NCBI GenBank assembly: GCA_015179025.1
Contig: WHUX01000794.1
Coordinates: forward strand, 1 to 10,059
DNA: 10,059 nucleotides
Direction of reading: 5' to 3'
Source of the DNA: Terfezia claveryi
Taxonomy: Eukaryota > Ascomycota > Pezizomycetes > Pezizales > Pezizaceae
Positions 8,179 through 10,059 of this stretch are shown here, piece after piece. Both the position numbers and the translations under genes were made by a program. A model generated the notes under the pieces. That model saw nothing but the letters and a program-made list of their open reading frames with translations, ran no database searches and was not told the DNA's origin. The stretch's first letter is position 1; the number at the start of each line of letters is the position of its first letter.

Positions 8179-8463
8179 CTAGGATAGAGAGCGAAGAGAA
8201 AATGCGCGGGGAAGGTAGGTATATTTACAGGAAAACCATAGTTGCCAAGGCCGACTGATAAGGCCGACAATTTAGACTTTCCAAAGACAATGAGATAAGG
8301 GATAACAAGAGAAGTGGCAAGATAGTGATCAATGGCGCTTAGCCCCCTTTTGCCCATGGGTGCCGTACTATTCAATGCCTGGCCTGGTAATAGTCATATT
8401 GGGAAATCGTAGTCATTATATAGAAATATGTGTGGAGTTCACGCTTTGTGATATGTTTGGTAG
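8179..8463. other. No recognised feature
   Basis: AT-leaning sequence between the minisatellite and the inverted modules. Open frames on both strands are short and without motifs. I see no repeat or element remnant in it. Confidence 0.4.
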
Positions 8464-8696
8464 GAATTCATGTATTCGCAGGCATATATATATATATATA
8501 TATGCGAGAAACTCGTGCTTTTGGAGACTTATATATATGTAAGCCCGCGGATGCATAGAATTCTAGCATATATATATATAAGTCTCCAAAAGTACGAGTT
8601 TCTCGTACACATATTTATATATGCCCGCGAATACATGCATTTCTCTATATGTCTCCAAAAGCACGAGTTTCTCGCACATATATATATATGCCCGCT
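8464..8696. repeat. Cluster of inverted modules joined by TA tracts
   Basis: Two modules alternate. Module X (25 bp, starts GCGAGAAACTCG and ends TTTTGGAGAC) occurs forward at 8504-8528 and inverted at 8582-8608 (near-identical) and 8651-8675 (exact). Module Y (about 20 bp, GCCCGCGAATACATG type) occurs inverted at 8464-8483, forward at 8543-8565 and 8623-8645, and as a stub at 8690-8696. Runs of TATATA link them. Together 8464-8540 and 8574-8640 form a long imperfect palindrome able to fold as hairpin or cruciform. X itself contains the hairpin CGAG-AAA-CTCG. Open frames over this block are repeat artefacts. No transposase or tRNA is evident. Confidence 0.9.
8484..8503. repeat. (TA)n microsatellite
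   Basis: An almost pure TA dinucleotide run lies between the first Y and X modules. Shorter TA runs recur at about 8531, 8569 and 8678. Confidence 0.85.
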
Positions 8697-8711
8697 ATGA
8701 AGAAGATCGCA

Positions 8712-8730
8712 AATAGTCAGAGTGACTATT
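8712..8730. repeat. Perfect 19-bp hairpin AATAGTCA-GAG-TGACTATT
   Basis: The 8-bp arms are exact with a 3-bp centre. It lies just beyond the inverted modules and has no T-run that would suggest a bacterial-type terminator. Its function is unknown. Confidence 0.6.
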
Positions 8731-9252
8731 ACTGTCTTAGATGTCCGGAGAGTCGAATGAGCTGGCGGAATCCACTGGTATCTCACAGAATCGTTGCAGA
8801 GTATTCTTACAATAAGCGAAAATCCTATAACCGAGGCTTGATCTTAACGAGAGATAAGCGATTCTTAAGACTGATGTGTCTCGACATATGAAAGTAATAG
8901 AGTAGAGCCTCAAAAAGTAAAAGTCAATCGACAGCGGCATGCGAAGCTGGCTATCAATCATCTTAAGGTAACAGAGCGAAGATTCTAGTACTTTCCTTGT
9001 ACGCGTAAAAACGATGCGTATATTTCTTAATGAGTGTATCAAAGTATATGAATTCCCCCGCATAATATACTCCCTTTCCAGCGAGGCTTATAAACTAAAA
9101 AAATAACTTTTACTGTTACCCTCATCACAAATAACTTCCTAGCCACCACATTCCTCCCCCCTCTTAAAACTTAGGCAGCCCCATTGCCACCTAAATATCC
9201 ATCCAACTCTCGAAACAACAAATTCTTCACCCTTTTTCCCTGTAGCAAAAGC
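8731..9252. other. No recognised feature
   Basis: No gene is seen here. From about 9110 the + strand becomes pyrimidine-rich. That stretch lies downstream of the - strand frame ending at 9347 and could be its former 3' untranslated region. Open frames are short and without motifs. Confidence 0.35.
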
Positions 9253-9275
9253 AAAAAAAAAAAAAAAAAAAAAAA
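9253..9275. repeat. Run of 23 A
   Basis: A homopolymer on the + strand, preceded by AGCAAAAGC. It could be the tail of an old retroposed + strand transcript, but no coding or SINE body is seen to its left, so a simple slippage tract is as likely. For the - strand frame nearby it is a T run, not a poly(A) tail. Confidence 0.7.
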
Positions 9276-9346
9276 TACATCTACAAAAGAAATAAATAAA
9301 ATATCCAAAACAATCCAGCACTTGCATAATAACAAAAGAAACCTCC

Positions 9347-10059
9347 CTAATCAATATCTTCCACCATTTCTGCCTTACTAGCTTCTAACAACTTCTCTAA
9401 CCTCCGCACTAACATCTCCTTATTCAGCCTCCCTTCCCCAAACGTTAATGATCTGATTGCCCCTTCTACCGCCAAAGCATCGTCCTTATCCTCCTCATCC
9501 TCAGCCTTCCGTTTAAGCTTATCTACCCCCTCATCAATATCCAGATTGATAACTGGTATGTCTAGCTTAAACTTCCTCTTCTTTTCCTCCTTCTCCTCTT
9601 CTCTCCTCCTCTTCCTCATCATCGGCCTTCTCGCTTCAGGCCTTTCTTCAACAATCTTTCCAACAACTTTCTTCCCCTTGTCTTTGGCCATACTAACTTC
9701 CTCAACCTCATTATTCTTATCTTCACCCTTATCCGAATTCCCTCCCTCAACAACCTCAACTTCCGCCTCAGCCTATGCTTCGGCTTTTTCGCTTGGTGAG
9801 GTGGCTTGAGAGACCACCTCGAGAGATGCAACCATTTCAATAGCTGCTTGTGTGTTTGGGGTATCGATTTCATGAGGAGGGTTGTTGTGAAAAGGAGTAA
9901 GAGTTATTGTCGGAGGGGATGTAAGAGGTGCCCAGGAAGATGCAGGCGAAGCAACCTCCACCTGAATTTTATTTCCCCGCAATTGCTTCTTTTCCATGTA
10001 CGTCTTTTGGCAATATCCCTTGTCATAATCCACTTATATTTCTTGGTTCACTTAGCAGC
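9347..10059 (-). pseudogene. Unrecognised Lys/Glu-rich protein, 3' part, with three stops
   Basis: One frame runs from the window edge to a TAG at 9347-9349. It is interrupted by TAA at 10052-10054, TAA at 10034-10036 and TAG at 9773-9775. Each is one C to T change from a Gln codon, the same kind of decay as in the pol remnants. The visible 237 codons or so read, in order: VDYDKGYCQKTYMEKKQLRG; a Ser/Pro/Thr-rich linker; an acidic stretch rich in A, E and V; KDKGKKVVGK; a strongly basic run near 9600 (RRPMMRKRRREEE, KKRKFK) that would suit nuclear or nucleic-acid binding; a D/E-rich stretch; and a C-terminus with LVRRLEKLLEASKAEM, possibly a short helix or coiled coil. I recognise no family. 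It could be a retroelement ORF1/gag-type protein or a host pseudogene. A live gene with the stops hidden in introns is not excluded, though I see no clear splice sites. Confidence 0.55.

Noticed and set aside
7960..8187. Coding regions over the minisatellite on both strands
   Set aside because: The open frames exist because the repeat unit is a multiple of three. They encode only simple repeats and exist in several frames at once.
8360..8891. Coding regions over the TA-linked modules
   Set aside because: Translations are mostly IYIYI-type runs from TA repeats, with mirror frames on both strands.
9139..9381. Open frames around the poly(A) run
   Set aside because: They consist largely of homopolymer-encoded Lys or Phe and lack any domain.

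Overview
This window reads as a repeat-rich, AT-biased stretch of a eukaryotic nuclear genome, most likely a filamentous fungus. The reasons are the fungal-type Ty3/gypsy pol proteins, the absence of any intact gene, the microsatellites, and decay that consists almost wholly of C:G to T:A transitions, as left by RIP or 5-methylcytosine deamination. No species can be named from the sequence alone. Nothing here looks able to make a full-length functional protein.

Layout. (1) 1-848 is the 3' part of a long terminal repeat (LTR) of family B on the + strand, with its last 142 bp duplicated in tandem. (2) 849-2697 is a pol fragment of a different Ty3/gypsy family (A) on the + strand: the end of reverse transcriptase, RNase H and integrase in one frame with 13 in-frame stops. 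(3) 2690-6180 is the front half of a family B element on the - strand: gag, protease and the start of reverse transcriptase, cut off near 2690. (4) 6181-7638 is the 5' LTR of that element, probably complete, starting TGTCACGGGG and ending CCCCCGTGACA. Its inner 705 bp are the inverted counterpart of 1-848. (5) 7639-9346 has no gene that I can support. It holds a GC-richer patch, a 12-bp minisatellite (8059-8178), a cluster of inverted modules joined by TA tracts (8464-8696), a perfect 19-bp hairpin (8712-8730) and a run of 23 A. (6) 9347-10059 is the 3' end of an unrecognised, lysine- and glutamate-rich reading frame on the - strand, broken by three stops and running off the window.

How the parts relate. 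The simplest history is nested transposition. An A-family element was hit in its RT region by a + strand B-family element, whose 3' LTR (or solo LTR) now abuts RT in frame. A second B element, on the - strand, became joined to the A integrase end by a rearrangement that removed the rest of both. The result is an inverted pair of LTRs about 5.3 kb apart. The two halves carry complementary pol parts (RT start with B; RT end, RNase H and integrase with A), but they belong to different families and face each other, so they do not form one element.

I see no convincing new biological system. The most notable signals are the duplicated LTR end, the transition-driven loss of key residues in integrase and the gag zinc knuckle, the TA-linked inverted modules and the unrecognised frame at the right edge.
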